Assembly (NCBI GenBank): GCA_021604525.1
Contig: BQJD01000004.1
Location: 140,469 to 204,468 of the forward strand
Origin: a marine bacterium B5-7
GTDB lineage: Bacteria > Pseudomonadota > Gammaproteobacteria > Arenicellales > CAJQKF01
Direction: 5' to 3'
DNA: 64,000 nucleotides
A program made the position numbers and the translations under genes. Numbering within the stretch: position 1 is the first letter of the stretch; each line of letters starts with the position of its first letter. Shown here piece by piece: positions 36,916-45,535 of the stretch. The notes under the pieces were generated by a model, which was not told the origin of the DNA, did not search any database, and saw only the letters and a list, made by a program, of their open reading frames with translations.

Positions 36916-38253
36916 ATGAGTTACCAAACAGAATTTCTACTACCAAGCCTCGGCGATGGCGATGGCGGCGGCCGACTGATCAACTGGCTTAAACAACCTG
37001 GAGAGTCTTTCAGTAAAAACGATACTTTGCTTGAAGTTGAAACCGACAAGGCGGTGGTTGAAGTACCTGCCAGCGAAGATGGCGTGCTACTGGAACAACT
37101 TGTCGAAATCGATGCACTGATCGAGCTTGGTGAGCGGGTTGCCCGTGTTGAATACCAGGGCGAAGCGCCACAGGTGCTGGAAACCTCATCAGTCGATGAC
37201 GAGTCCGAAGAATCATCAACCGAGTCCACATCCACGCAATCGGGTGATACCCAAACTCGCGATACATCAAATGATACTGCATCGGTGCGAAACGACGCAG
37301 AGCGTGTTTTTGCAACTCCCTTTGCACGCAAGGTTGCCAGAGAGAACGGTATAGATCTTGCCTCACTAAAAGGGTCCGGTAAGAACGGACGTATTGTGGG
37401 GAGCGACGTCGAGCGTGCCGATAGCTCGCCGGGCAGTCGTCCGAGTACAGGGTCCATGGAGTTTCGTGAGCGGATGATTGCTGTTCACAATGCGGAGATG
37501 TTTGTTAAATCCTGGATGCCCGTGAATCCACGATCCGGTTCCACTGTTGTGCTGATACATGGCCTGTTCGCTGACAGTGATGCGTGGACAGCTAATGCGT
37601 CGGTGCTGGCACGAAACGATATTCCCGTCATGGCGATCGATCTGCCATGCCATGGTCGTACCACGTTAGATGTCGAAACATTTGACGACGTGGTTCTAGC
37701 GGTAGTTGAGGCAGTCGAATTGCTGGTCGACGGGCCGGTCACATTGATTGGACACTCTTTTGGGGCGGCTGTCGCGGCCCGTGCTGCCCGCTCGCCCAAT
37801 CTCGAATTGAATGCTCTCGGGTTGATTGCGCCATTGGGGTTGGGTACACACATCAATCAATCATTTATCGATGGGATGACGGGTGCCAGAACCCTTGACG
37901 CACTTCGTCGTGAAATGCGTAAGCTCACCCTGAGCGGACAACCGGTTGGCGAAGCATTCCTTGTAGCTCTGAAGAATCAACTGATGAGTCGTGCACAGGC
38001 TCTCACGGCACTGTGTCGTTCGGTTGCCATAAATGGCGTGCAGCAAGTGGACATTGTCAGTGATCTCGATGAGATTGGCCAATTGGCGAGCATCATTCAT
38101 GGACGTTGCGACGAAATTATTCCATGGCAGCAGGTACTGGTGGCACCGCCAAGGGTTGCGCTTCACCTGGTGCCCAATGCCGGTCATATGCCGCAATGGG
38201 AATCAAGCAAACTGGTCACTGACCTGTTGGTAGCCAGTACGGCATCGAGATAA
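36916..38253 (+). CDS. E2-like protein: lipoyl domain + E3-binding domain + alpha/beta hydrolase (AcoC type)
   Basis: The protein has 445 residues. Residues 5-80 are a lipoyl domain with Lys45 in ETDKAVVEV as the lipoylation site. An acidic Ser/Thr linker (90-125) precedes a peripheral subunit-binding domain at 133-166 (ATPFARKVARENGIDL). Residues 195-440 are an alpha/beta hydrolase with nucleophile Ser281 in GHSFG and His late in NAGHMPQW. This is the layout of acetoin dehydrogenase E2 (AcoC), in which the usual acyltransferase domain is replaced. It should accept the acyl group from the fused E1 encoded upstream. Confidence 0.9.
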   Translation: MSYQTEFLLPSLGDGDGGGRLINWLKQPGESFSKNDTLLEVETDKAVVEVPASEDGVLLEQLVEIDALIELGERVARVEYQGEAPQVLETSSVDDESEESSTESTSTQSGDTQTRDTSNDTASVRNDAERVFATPFARKVARENGIDLASLKGSGKNGRIVGSDVERADSSPGSRPSTGSMEFRERMIAVHNAEMFVKSWMPVNPRSGSTVVLIHGLFADSDAWTANASVLARNDIPVMAIDLPCHGRTTLDVETFDDVVLAVVEAVELLVDGPVTLIGHSFGAAVAARAARSPNLELNALGLIAPLGLGTHINQSFIDGMTGARTLDALRREMRKLTLSGQPVGEAFLVALKNQLMSRAQALTALCRSVAINGVQQVDIVSDLDEIGQLASIIHGRCDEIIPWQQVLVAPPRVALHLVPNAGHMPQWESSKLVTDLLVASTASR

Positions 38254-38303
38254 ATCGCAGGATGCGAACCCAGCGCATCTGAATTATATTGGACCGGTCG
38301 AAT

Positions 38304-38319
38304 CAGGCATATTTGCCTG
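38304..38319 (+). promoter_or_regulatory. Short hairpin before the small membrane protein
   Basis: CAGGCA and TGCCTG pair over TATT, 23 bases before the next ATG. Too small for a firm call. Confidence 0.2.
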
Positions 38320-38342
38320 CCGGAACCCATGAGGATATATGA

Positions 38343-38549
38343 ATGAGACGTTTCCTGAAACCGCTTTCCGCGTTGTTGTTGCTTGCCTATGTTATCGATT
38401 TACTACTCAAGAAGTTTTTCTTGAATGGCTTCTATGGGGCTTATGCATTTCCCGAAGTCGCGTCCTACCTGTGCCTGTTTTTTTCTGTCGGGCTGTTTCT
38501 GCTTTCGATTATCCGGGTTGAAGATGAAAATGACGATGAGGAAACGTGA
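38343..38549 (+). CDS. Small two-helix membrane protein, unknown function
   Basis: The 68-residue protein has two hydrophobic stretches (LSALLLLAYVIDLLL and VASYLCLFFSVGLFLLSII) and an acidic tail (EDENDDEET). A GAGGAT lies 6-8 bases before the ATG. Small helix-pair proteins of this kind are frequent and family-poor. Its place between the E2-like and monooxygenase genes suggests it belongs to the island. Confidence 0.6.
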   Translation: MRRFLKPLSALLLLAYVIDLLLKKFFLNGFYGAYAFPEVASYLCLFFSVGLFLLSIIRVEDENDDEET

Positions 38550-38634
38550 ACTTGTTATGAGCCCGTTTCCAGACATCCGTATGTGATTCAGGATGCTTTA
38601 AAATCGGTGAACGAAACAGCATAAAGACACACTA

Positions 38635-39864
38635 GTGGCAGATAAACAAACTATCAATGCCGGGATTTGTATCGCAGGTGGTGGCCCGGCGGGAATGGTT
38701 CTTGGCTATTTGCTGGCTCGTTCCGGTGCTGATGTTGTGGTGTTGGAAAAACATTCGGATTTTCTTCGGGATTTTCGAGGCGATACGGTGCATCCGTCGA
38801 CTTTGCAGGTATTGCAGGAATGTGGATTGCTTGAAACCTTTGATCGCATACCCCAGCAAAAAGTACAGCACCTGACTGTCCGCATTGGATCCGATGTCCA
38901 GTCTGTAATCGATTTCCAGGGCCTGAAGCCGTTTAACTATCTCGCCTTCGTGCCACAGTGGGACTTTCTCGACATGCTTGCTGACGAATGCGGGCAGTAC
39001 CATAATTTTACGCTCCTCATGGAGCATGAAGTCACCGATCTGATTGTCGACAACAATCGGGTAAAAGGTGTCAAGGCGGCCCACCCAACCGGCGTCCTTT
39101 CTGTATATGCCAACCTGGTTGTCGGTTGTGATGGGCGGGACTCGGTGGTAAGGCGGTGTACCGGCCTGAAAGTAATCGACCTGGGTGCGCCAATGGATGC
39201 ATTGTGGTTCAAGCTCCCGCGCACGCCTGATGATCTGGATGACACCTTTGCGATTCTGGGCGCGGGTAATATGATGGTGTTGTTGAACAGGAACGAATAT
39301 TGGCAAGTGGCTTACGTCGTCCCGAAAGGAAGTGATTCAAGCCTCCGTGAACGATCCATTGCCGAATTTCGTGATTCAATTGTCAGTCTCGCACCGTTCC
39401 TTGAAAAGGATGCGGGGTCACTTGAATCCTGGGATGAGGTCAAGACCCTCGTGGTTAAAGTAAACCGGCTGAAACAATGGTGCAAAGAAGGGGTGTTGTT
39501 AATCGGCGATGCCGCACACGCCATGTCGCCAATTGGCGGCGTGGGCATCAATCTGGCAGTACAAGATGCGGTCGCCGCTGCAAATATCATTGCCGGTGCG
39601 ATGAAACAGGGGGCGCCTATTGATGTGAAGTTGCTTCGTCAGGTTCAGGGTCGTCGTGAAATGCCGACGAAACTGATCCAGTGGATGCAAACTACCCTTC
39701 AAAAACGCGTGGTGTCGAATACCCTCGAGAAAGTGAATCGGCCACCCGAAATACCTGCCGTGTTACGTTGGTTACTGCATTTCCGGTGGATCAGAAACAT
39801 ACCGGCCAGGATAATCGGCTATGGTTTTCGCCGTGAGCATGCGAATGTTAAAAACTTCCTCTGA
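38635..39864 (+). CDS. FAD-dependent monooxygenase (PHBH/UbiH fold)
   Basis: The 409-residue protein has the FAD-binding GGGPAGMVLGYLLARSG near residue 15, the DG motif VVGCDGRDSVVR, and GDAAHAMSPIGGVGINLAVQDA as the second FAD motif. These enzymes hydroxylate aromatic or enol substrates with NAD(P)H. Similar proteins modify antibiotics or act in quinone synthesis. The start is GTG at 38635 with no strong ribosome site. It lies in the island, so a ring or enol hydroxylation step is possible. Confidence 0.88.
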   Translation: MADKQTINAGICIAGGGPAGMVLGYLLARSGADVVVLEKHSDFLRDFRGDTVHPSTLQVLQECGLLETFDRIPQQKVQHLTVRIGSDVQSVIDFQGLKPFNYLAFVPQWDFLDMLADECGQYHNFTLLMEHEVTDLIVDNNRVKGVKAAHPTGVLSVYANLVVGCDGRDSVVRRCTGLKVIDLGAPMDALWFKLPRTPDDLDDTFAILGAGNMMVLLNRNEYWQVAYVVPKGSDSSLRERSIAEFRDSIVSLAPFLEKDAGSLESWDEVKTLVVKVNRLKQWCKEGVLLIGDAAHAMSPIGGVGINLAVQDAVAAANIIAGAMKQGAPIDVKLLRQVQGRREMPTKLIQWMQTTLQKRVVSNTLEKVNRPPEIPAVLRWLLHFRWIRNIPARIIGYGFRREHANVKNFL

Positions 39865-39909
39865 GAAGTATGTATTTTAGGGGATGTCGATTTAAATGGG
39901 CCTTAAAAA

Positions 39910-40302
39910 ATGAATCTGGATAACACGTTTGCTGTATTAAAACCGGATCTGTCTGTTGAACCGGTGGTAGTTTCACCAACAATTTATGCGGACCTGGATG
40001 CGAACTTCGATCATTTCAAATCACATGTGCTTGTCTCTACACATGAGTTCGATTCTGATTGGGGAATGTGGGAAAAACATCCCGCCGGGGATGAAATCGT
40101 CATGCTCTTGTCAGGATCGGCGCAAATGGTGCTGGAAACCGATTCGGGTAGTGAGGTCGTCAAGCTCGATACGCCCAACACCTATACGATAATTCCTCGC
40201 AATACCTGGCATACCGCGCGGGTCTCGGCGCCAACTCGAATGTTGTTCATCACGCCAGGGGACGGTACCGAACATCGGCCACTACGGCCGGGCACTGAAT
40301 AA
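39910..40302 (+). CDS. Cupin-domain protein
   Basis: The 130-residue single cupin barrel carries HPAGDEIVMLLSGSAQMVLE (metal-binding motif 1, with reduced His content) and PRNTWHTARV (motif 2 His). Cupins of this size are isomerases, dioxygenases or sugar-binding proteins. It is the last gene of the island before trpG. Confidence 0.75.
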   Translation: MNLDNTFAVLKPDLSVEPVVVSPTIYADLDANFDHFKSHVLVSTHEFDSDWGMWEKHPAGDEIVMLLSGSAQMVLETDSGSEVVKLDTPNTYTIIPRNTWHTARVSAPTRMLFITPGDGTEHRPLRPGTE

Positions 40303-40654
40303 GTGGCACTTGATAAGTAATCGGGAATAATGCGTAGCGAACAAGATTTGTTTTATGGTTTACGTCCCTGATGGTCCAATTGATCCATAATCGGAAACTC
40401 TCCCTGTCGTCGTTCTCAATATTCGGGTGGTTTGAAAATAATCTTCCAATATTCAAACGGGCCTTCCAGATTGGAAGAATGACAGGTTTCATGTTACGTC
40501 TTCCCCCGATCAACACCAATGAGAGACAATAGGTTATTGTTTTGACCGATCGCTCAAGAGTGAGTCGCGCCGGGTACTGCTGTATCCCAAGGCGTGATCT
40601 TCACTTTTCAATGATAATTCAGTTACGCACGCGGAAAATCAGGATTTCGACACC
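40303..40654. other. Spacer between the island and trpG
   Basis: Carries presumably the trpGC promoter, but no unambiguous -10/-35 pair. No ORF, RNA gene, Trp-rich leader peptide or site-specific recombination repeat was seen. Confidence 0.5.
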
Positions 40655-41218
40655 ATGCTGCTCATGATAGATAACTATGACTCGTTCACCTACAACCTGG
40701 TGCAGTACTTTGGAGAATTGGGTTCACAAGTCAATGTGTTTCGCAACGATCAGATCAGTATCGATGAAGTGGAGTCTCTGACTCCGGAACGGATTTGCAT
40801 ATCGCCTGGTCCTTGCACACCCAATGAGGCGGGCATTTCAGTGGATCTGGTTTCGCGGTTTGGTTCGCGAATACCGCTACTCGGCGTTTGCCTTGGCCAC
40901 CAGAGCATCGCCCAGGCCTATGGCGGTGAAATCGTCCGTGCCAGGACTTTGATGCATGGCAAGACATCGATGATTCATCATGATGGCAGCGGGGTTTTCA
41001 AAGGCCTGTCGAATCCCTTCCAGGCGACGCGCTATCACTCGTTAGTGGCAGATCGCGACGCACTGCCCGATTCACTCAAGATCAATGCCTGGACGGATGA
41101 TGACGAGATTATGGGAATCCGGCATGAGGAGTTTCCGGTGCATGGCGTGCAGTTTCATCCCGAATCGATTCTCACTCAACACGGTCATACCCTTCTGAAG
41201 AACTTTCTGGAGATTTGA
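40655..41218 (+). CDS. trpG: Anthranilate / aminodeoxychorismate synthase glutamine amidotransferase
   Basis: The 187-residue class I amidotransferase has the nucleophile Cys in [17 protein letters not shown] and the His-Glu pair in [16 protein letters not shown]. It supplies ammonia to TrpE for anthranilate, and many gammaproteobacterial versions also serve PabB in folate synthesis. It is followed two bases on by trpC; the usual trpD is missing between them. Confidence 0.96.
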   Translation: MLLMIDNYDSFTYNLVQYFGELGSQVNVFRNDQISIDEVESLTPERICISPGPCTPNEAGISVDLVSRFGSRIPLLGVCLGHQSIAQAYGGEIVRARTLMHGKTSMIHHDGSGVFKGLSNPFQATRYHSLVADRDALPDSLKINAWTDDDEIMGIRHEEFPVHGVQFHPESILTQHGHTLLKNFLEI

Positions 41219-41220
41219 TC

Positions 41221-42027
41221 GTGACACCTGTCGATACCCCCGACATCCTCGTCAGGATTCTTGAACACAAGCGTAGCGAAGTCGATGCGGCGCGGCGATT
41301 GGTGAGTGTGGATGAATTGCTTGCACAAATAAACGACTTGCCACCCGCCAGAGGCTTTCATCGCGCACTTGATACACGGGTTGCCAGCGGTAAGGCAGCG
41401 GTCATTGCCGAGATTAAAAAAGCCTCTCCGAGCAAAGGGGTCATTCGTGACGATTTTGATCCGGTCAAGATTGCCGGGCAGTACGCCAAAGGTAGCGCGA
41501 CCTGTCTGTCGGTGCTGACCGATGAGAAATATTTTATGGGCTCGCCGCGTTATCTTGAGGCAGTCCGGGAGGCAGTCGATTTGCCTGTTTTGCGCAAGGA
41601 CTTCATGATCGATCCATACCAGGTGATGGAAGCACGCACGCTGGGGGCGGACTGCATTTTACTGATTGTCGCGGCACTTGAAGATGCACTCATGGCTGAT
41701 CTGGCAGCGCTTGCAGTGGAGCTAGGCATGGATGTGCTGGTAGAGGTCCACGACATTGCCGAGTTGACCCGGGCACTTGAAATCGATTCACCATTGATTG
41801 GAATCAATAATCGCAATCTCAGGAATTTCGAGACGCGACTTGAAACCACACTCGAGCTGTTGCCGGCGGTTCCAGCATCTCGCCTGGTCGTCACCGAAAG
41901 CGGCATACACAGCGGAGCAGACGTGCGATTGATGCGGGAAAATGGGGTAAACTGTTTTCTCATCGGCGAGACATTCATGCGCGCTGATGACCCCGGCGTC
42001 GCCCTTGCGGACTTGTTCGCTGACTGA
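41221..42027 (+). CDS. trpC: Indole-3-glycerol phosphate synthase
   Basis: TIM-barrel enzyme closing the indole ring in tryptophan synthesis. It has [24 protein letters not shown] (catalytic Lys and Glu), [36 protein letters not shown] and VVTESGI. The GTG at 41221 is chosen because GGAG lies 8 bases before it; the TTG at 41215 overlaps trpG. At 268 residues it is the single-function form without a fused TrpF. Confidence 0.96.
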   Translation: MTPVDTPDILVRILEHKRSEVDAARRLVSVDELLAQINDLPPARGFHRALDTRVASGKAAVIAEIKKASPSKGVIRDDFDPVKIAGQYAKGSATCLSVLTDEKYFMGSPRYLEAVREAVDLPVLRKDFMIDPYQVMEARTLGADCILLIVAALEDALMADLAALAVELGMDVLVEVHDIAELTRALEIDSPLIGINNRNLRNFETRLETTLELLPAVPASRLVVTESGIHSGADVRLMRENGVNCFLIGETFMRADDPGVALADLFAD

Positions 42028-42158
42028 TCGGCTTCGGTAGCGCATGATGTTTTTCCCCGGAATTAGTTGCCGGGTTGAAGGTTTGTCCCTTGATGGTTCA
42101 TCGTTATAGTTCAGCGTTGTGTTTGCCAGCGTCCTACTGATCGTTAGAACGAGTTTTT

Positions 42159-42581
42159 ATGCCAATGAAAGCTTCCGTAAAACTGCTTGAAAATGTCAGC
42201 TTTGAAGCTGTTGCTGACAGCGGTCATCCCGTAATAATGGATGGCCCGCCGGAATTTGGCGGTAAAGGGAAAGGTTCGCGTCCCATGGAAATGATCCTGA
42301 TGGGCCTTGGTGGGTGCACGGCCTTCGATGTTGTCCACATCCTGCGCAAGGGACGCCAGAATATCGACGGATGTGAAGCGGTGCTCACTGCGGAACGTGC
42401 CGACACGCCACCTAAGGTCTTTACCCGCATACACGTTCATTTCATTGTTTCAGGCGAAAATCTGTCACACGACAAAGTCGCCCGCGCCATAAACCTGTCG
42501 GCTGAAAAATACTGTTCAGCATCCATCATGTTGAGCAAGGCGGTGGAGATCAGCCATGATTTCGAGATCGTGGATCGTTAA
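42159..42581 (+). CDS. OsmC-family peroxiredoxin-like protein
   Basis: The 140-residue protein has the two family cysteines, in GLGGCTAFDVVHIL and SAEKYCSASIML, which form the thiol peroxidase site. The layout is nearest to the YhfA subgroup. It lies 14 bases before the next gene, suggesting joint transcription. Confidence 0.88.
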   Translation: MPMKASVKLLENVSFEAVADSGHPVIMDGPPEFGGKGKGSRPMEMILMGLGGCTAFDVVHILRKGRQNIDGCEAVLTAERADTPPKVFTRIHVHFIVSGENLSHDKVARAINLSAEKYCSASIMLSKAVEISHDFEIVDR

Positions 42582-42595
42582 GCGGAATTGCATTC

Positions 42596-43666
42596 ATGCA
42601 TCTGATTGCTGACTGGTTTAAACGACACTTCTCGAATCCCGAGGTTGTTTTTCTCGCCATCGTATTGATTGCCGTGTTTACGGTGATTCTGGTTTTTGGT
42701 GATGTCCTTGGGCCCGTGCTCGCCAGCATCGTCATAGCCTATCTGCTTGAGGGCATTGTCAAGGTTCTCGAACGCAACCGGATTCCACGTCTGATTGCGG
42801 TAATCCTGGTTTTCTCGATCTTTTTGCTGGCACTGACCGTCGTCATGTTCTGGCTATTGCCATTATTGTCCAGCCAGCTTACTCAGCTTGCTCAGGATAT
42901 ACCCAGCTATCTGACTCGTGGCCAGGGCGCCTTGCTGCAGCTCCCCACACGTTACCCTGAAGTTATTTCTGCCGAACAGGTTAACGACATCATTCGCTTG
43001 TTACGTCTTGAACTGACAACCTGGGGCCAGAAAGTAGTCACCTTCTCACTGTCTTCGGTTCTGGGATTAATCACTCTGCTGTTGTACCTGATTCTCATGC
43101 CGATACTGGTTTTCTTCTTTTTGAAAGACAAGAAGAAAATAGTCTCCTGGCTGTTACATTACATGCCGAGTGACTACAAGCTGGCGCAGAGCGTCTGGCA
43201 GGAAGTCGACGGTCAGATCGCTAATTACATACGCGGCAAGTTCTGGGAGATACTAATCGTCTGGGCGGTGTGTTTTTTCACCTTTTCATATTTCGGGCTA
43301 CAGTACGCCATGTTGCTTGGTCTGCTGGTAGGATTGTCCGTGCTGATTCCCTACGTTGGCGCGGCGGTTGTGACCGTGCCGGTGTATCTGATTGCCTGGT
43401 TTCAGTTTGGCTGGAGTACTGAATTCATATACGTGGCCGTCGCCTACCTCATCATTCAGGCCCTCGACGGCAATGTGCTGGTACCCATACTGTTTTCCGA
43501 AGTTGTTAATTTGCACCCGGTGGCGATTATTACCGCGATCCTGATATTCGGTGGTATCTGGGGCATTCTGGGCGTATTTTTCGCTATTCCCCTTGCGACC
43601 CTGGTGCAGGCGGTTCTGAGATCCTGGCCAAAGGGCGAAAAAAGCGCCAGCGCGCCCTCACCATAG
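42596..43666 (+). CDS. AI-2E/PerM-family membrane protein
   Basis: The 356-residue protein has about eight membrane helices, with the family's FFFLKDKKKIVSWLLHYMPS cytosolic loop and the C-terminal HPVAIITAILIFGGIWGILGVFFAIPLATLVQA (shortened: IFGGIWGILGVFFAIP) block. Members include PerM and the AI-2 exporter TqsA; the transported solute is unknown for most. Confidence 0.88.
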   Translation: MHLIADWFKRHFSNPEVVFLAIVLIAVFTVILVFGDVLGPVLASIVIAYLLEGIVKVLERNRIPRLIAVILVFSIFLLALTVVMFWLLPLLSSQLTQLAQDIPSYLTRGQGALLQLPTRYPEVISAEQVNDIIRLLRLELTTWGQKVVTFSLSSVLGLITLLLYLILMPILVFFFLKDKKKIVSWLLHYMPSDYKLAQSVWQEVDGQIANYIRGKFWEILIVWAVCFFTFSYFGLQYAMLLGLLVGLSVLIPYVGAAVVTVPVYLIAWFQFGWSTEFIYVAVAYLIIQALDGNVLVPILFSEVVNLHPVAIITAILIFGGIWGILGVFFAIPLATLVQAVLRSWPKGEKSASAPSP

Positions 43667-43783
43667 AGCTATCAAGTCAATATTTTTTGGATCCAGTCAC
43701 GGTAAAACTTGATCCCGCCGCATGGGTTGTGGAGAATTAGGTTAGCTGCACGACTGGACAATTATTGAGCTTATTTTCAGGTC

Positions 43784-45091
43784 ATGGCTAGAGAAAACAA
43801 AAACCCCCTGGCGATGGGCGAGTCTGAACCCACCGCGAAAATCAATCTTGTTACCGAAGGCCTCGTTACGTCTGCACAAGACGAACAGGATAGCCGTGAA
43901 TCCCATGGCTGGGAGCGAAGCTTGCTGACAAGGCTGATCAAGTTTCTTGGTAATCCCGCTATCCGCATAGAACTCTGGGATGGCTATGGCGAAGAAGGTA
44001 CAGCCGATACACCATTAATTGGTACGGTGCGAATCAAAACCCGCAGCGCGTTCAATCACATCATCACCAATGCGATGCTCGGCTTCGGAGATGAATATTG
44101 TGCCGGGCGAGTCGAGATAGATGGCGACCTCGTCGATGTGTTGACTGAATGCTTCTCGCAGATATCCAGTGGATTCGGGTTTTTCGGCATCATGGAGAAG
44201 ATGATGACCCGGCGACCTAGGATTAACAGCCTGCTCGGATCGCGAGAGAACATCCAGCATCATTACGATATTGATAATAACTTTTACAGTTTGTGGCTCG
44301 ACCATGAGATGCAATACACCTGTGCTTATTTTGCAGCCGACGACTACACGCTGGAAGATGCGCAGCTTGCCAAGATGGATCACATCTGCCGCAAACTTCA
44401 ATTGCGTGCGGGCGATCGAGTCATTGAGGCAGGCTGTGGTTGGGGTGGACTGGCCCGACACATGGCGTTGTATTACGGTGCAAAGGTTACTGCATACAAT
44501 ATATCCGGCGAGCAAATTCGTTTCGCTCGGGAACGAGCCCAGCGAGAGGGTTACCAGGATCGGGTCGAGTATGTCGAAGACGACTATCGCAACATAAAAG
44601 GCGAGTTCGATGTATTTGTATCAGTTGGTATGCTTGAACACGTTGGCAAAGGATCATATGGCATTCTCGGTAAAACCATCGATGCGCATCTCGCGCCCGA
44701 GGGTCGTTGCCTCATTCATGCAATCGGCCGGAACGAGCCGAGGTTGATGAATAGCTGGATTGAAAAACGTATTTTCCCGGGTGCCTATCCACCGTCACTC
44801 GGCGAGATGATGGAAATATTCGAAGTAGGTAAATTTTCAGTGCTGGATGTGGAAAATCTGAGGTTGCACTACGCACGAACGCTTGAACATTGGCTTTATC
44901 GTTATAATCGTTCTGAACATACGGTTGTGTCCATGTTCGATGATGTGTTCCTGCGTGCCTGGCGACTTTATCTGTCAGGTTCGATTGCAGCATTTTTATC
45001 CGGAAATCTGCAACTCTTCCAGGTGGTTTTCGCCCGCGTACGAGACAACAGCATTCCCTGGACGCGTGAGCACGTGTATCCTTCGGATTGA
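43784..45091 (+). CDS. cfa: Cyclopropane-fatty-acyl-phospholipid synthase
   Basis: Transfers a methylene group from SAM to unsaturated membrane lipids. The 435-residue protein has a lipid-binding N-terminal domain and a methyltransferase core: HHYDIDNNFYSLWLD, YTCAYF, the SAM motif VIEAGCGWGGLARHMA, VSVGMLEHVG and WIEKRIFPGAYPPSL. The first 45 residues are variable and polar. It stands alone after a 117-bp gap. Confidence 0.94.
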   Translation: MARENKNPLAMGESEPTAKINLVTEGLVTSAQDEQDSRESHGWERSLLTRLIKFLGNPAIRIELWDGYGEEGTADTPLIGTVRIKTRSAFNHIITNAMLGFGDEYCAGRVEIDGDLVDVLTECFSQISSGFGFFGIMEKMMTRRPRINSLLGSRENIQHHYDIDNNFYSLWLDHEMQYTCAYFAADDYTLEDAQLAKMDHICRKLQLRAGDRVIEAGCGWGGLARHMALYYGAKVTAYNISGEQIRFARERAQREGYQDRVEYVEDDYRNIKGEFDVFVSVGMLEHVGKGSYGILGKTIDAHLAPEGRCLIHAIGRNEPRLMNSWIEKRIFPGAYPPSLGEMMEIFEVGKFSVLDVENLRLHYARTLEHWLYRYNRSEHTVVSMFDDVFLRAWRLYLSGSIAAFLSGNLQLFQVVFARVRDNSIPWTREHVYPSD

Positions 45092-45155
45092 TCGTTAGCG
45101 CCGGTCGGCTCCTGACACCCGTCAACGCAATCGGTTCAATTCACGGAAGTACTGA

Positions 45156-45470
45156 TTGAAACGTGTCTATACAGCTTCAGGATTGCCTGAAGCCTATCTT
45201 CTAAAAGACTATCTCGAATCACAGGGAATCGATGTCGTGGTATTTAACGAACATAGTGCTGGTGCTGTCGGTGAAATTCCGACCACTGAGGTCTTGCCAC
45301 AATTGTGGGTACGCCATGTGGATCAATACGCGCGGGCACGTCAATTGGCACAACAGTTCGAACTTCGCGAAGTCGTTGACGGATCCCGGACGTGCACGCG
45401 CTGCGATCAGGAAAGCCCGACAACCTTCGAGTTTTGCTGGAACTGCGGACAGTACTTCGATCAATATTAA
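45156..45470 (+). CDS. DUF2007-domain protein with C-terminal zinc ribbon
   Basis: The 104-residue protein starts with a DUF2007 (putative signal-transducing) fold: VYTASGLPEAYLLKDYLESQGIDVVVFNE (shortened: GLPEAYLLKDYLESQGI) and LWVRHVDQYARARQLAQQF. Cys pairs CTRC and CWNC at 80-98 form a zinc ribbon. The start is a TTG at 45156 behind GGAAG. Function unknown. Confidence 0.82.
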   Translation: MKRVYTASGLPEAYLLKDYLESQGIDVVVFNEHSAGAVGEIPTTEVLPQLWVRHVDQYARARQLAQQFELREVVDGSRTCTRCDQESPTTFEFCWNCGQYFDQY

Positions 45471-45535
45471 ATCATGATCCGCACCGATTCTTCAGGGGTA
45501 CATTTTATATTGCGTGAACACGTGAATTAGTCTGC

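Noticed and set aside
27083..40654. Integrative element with integrase or flanking IS elements
   Set aside because: No integrase, transposase, tRNA site or matching end repeats found at either side of the island.
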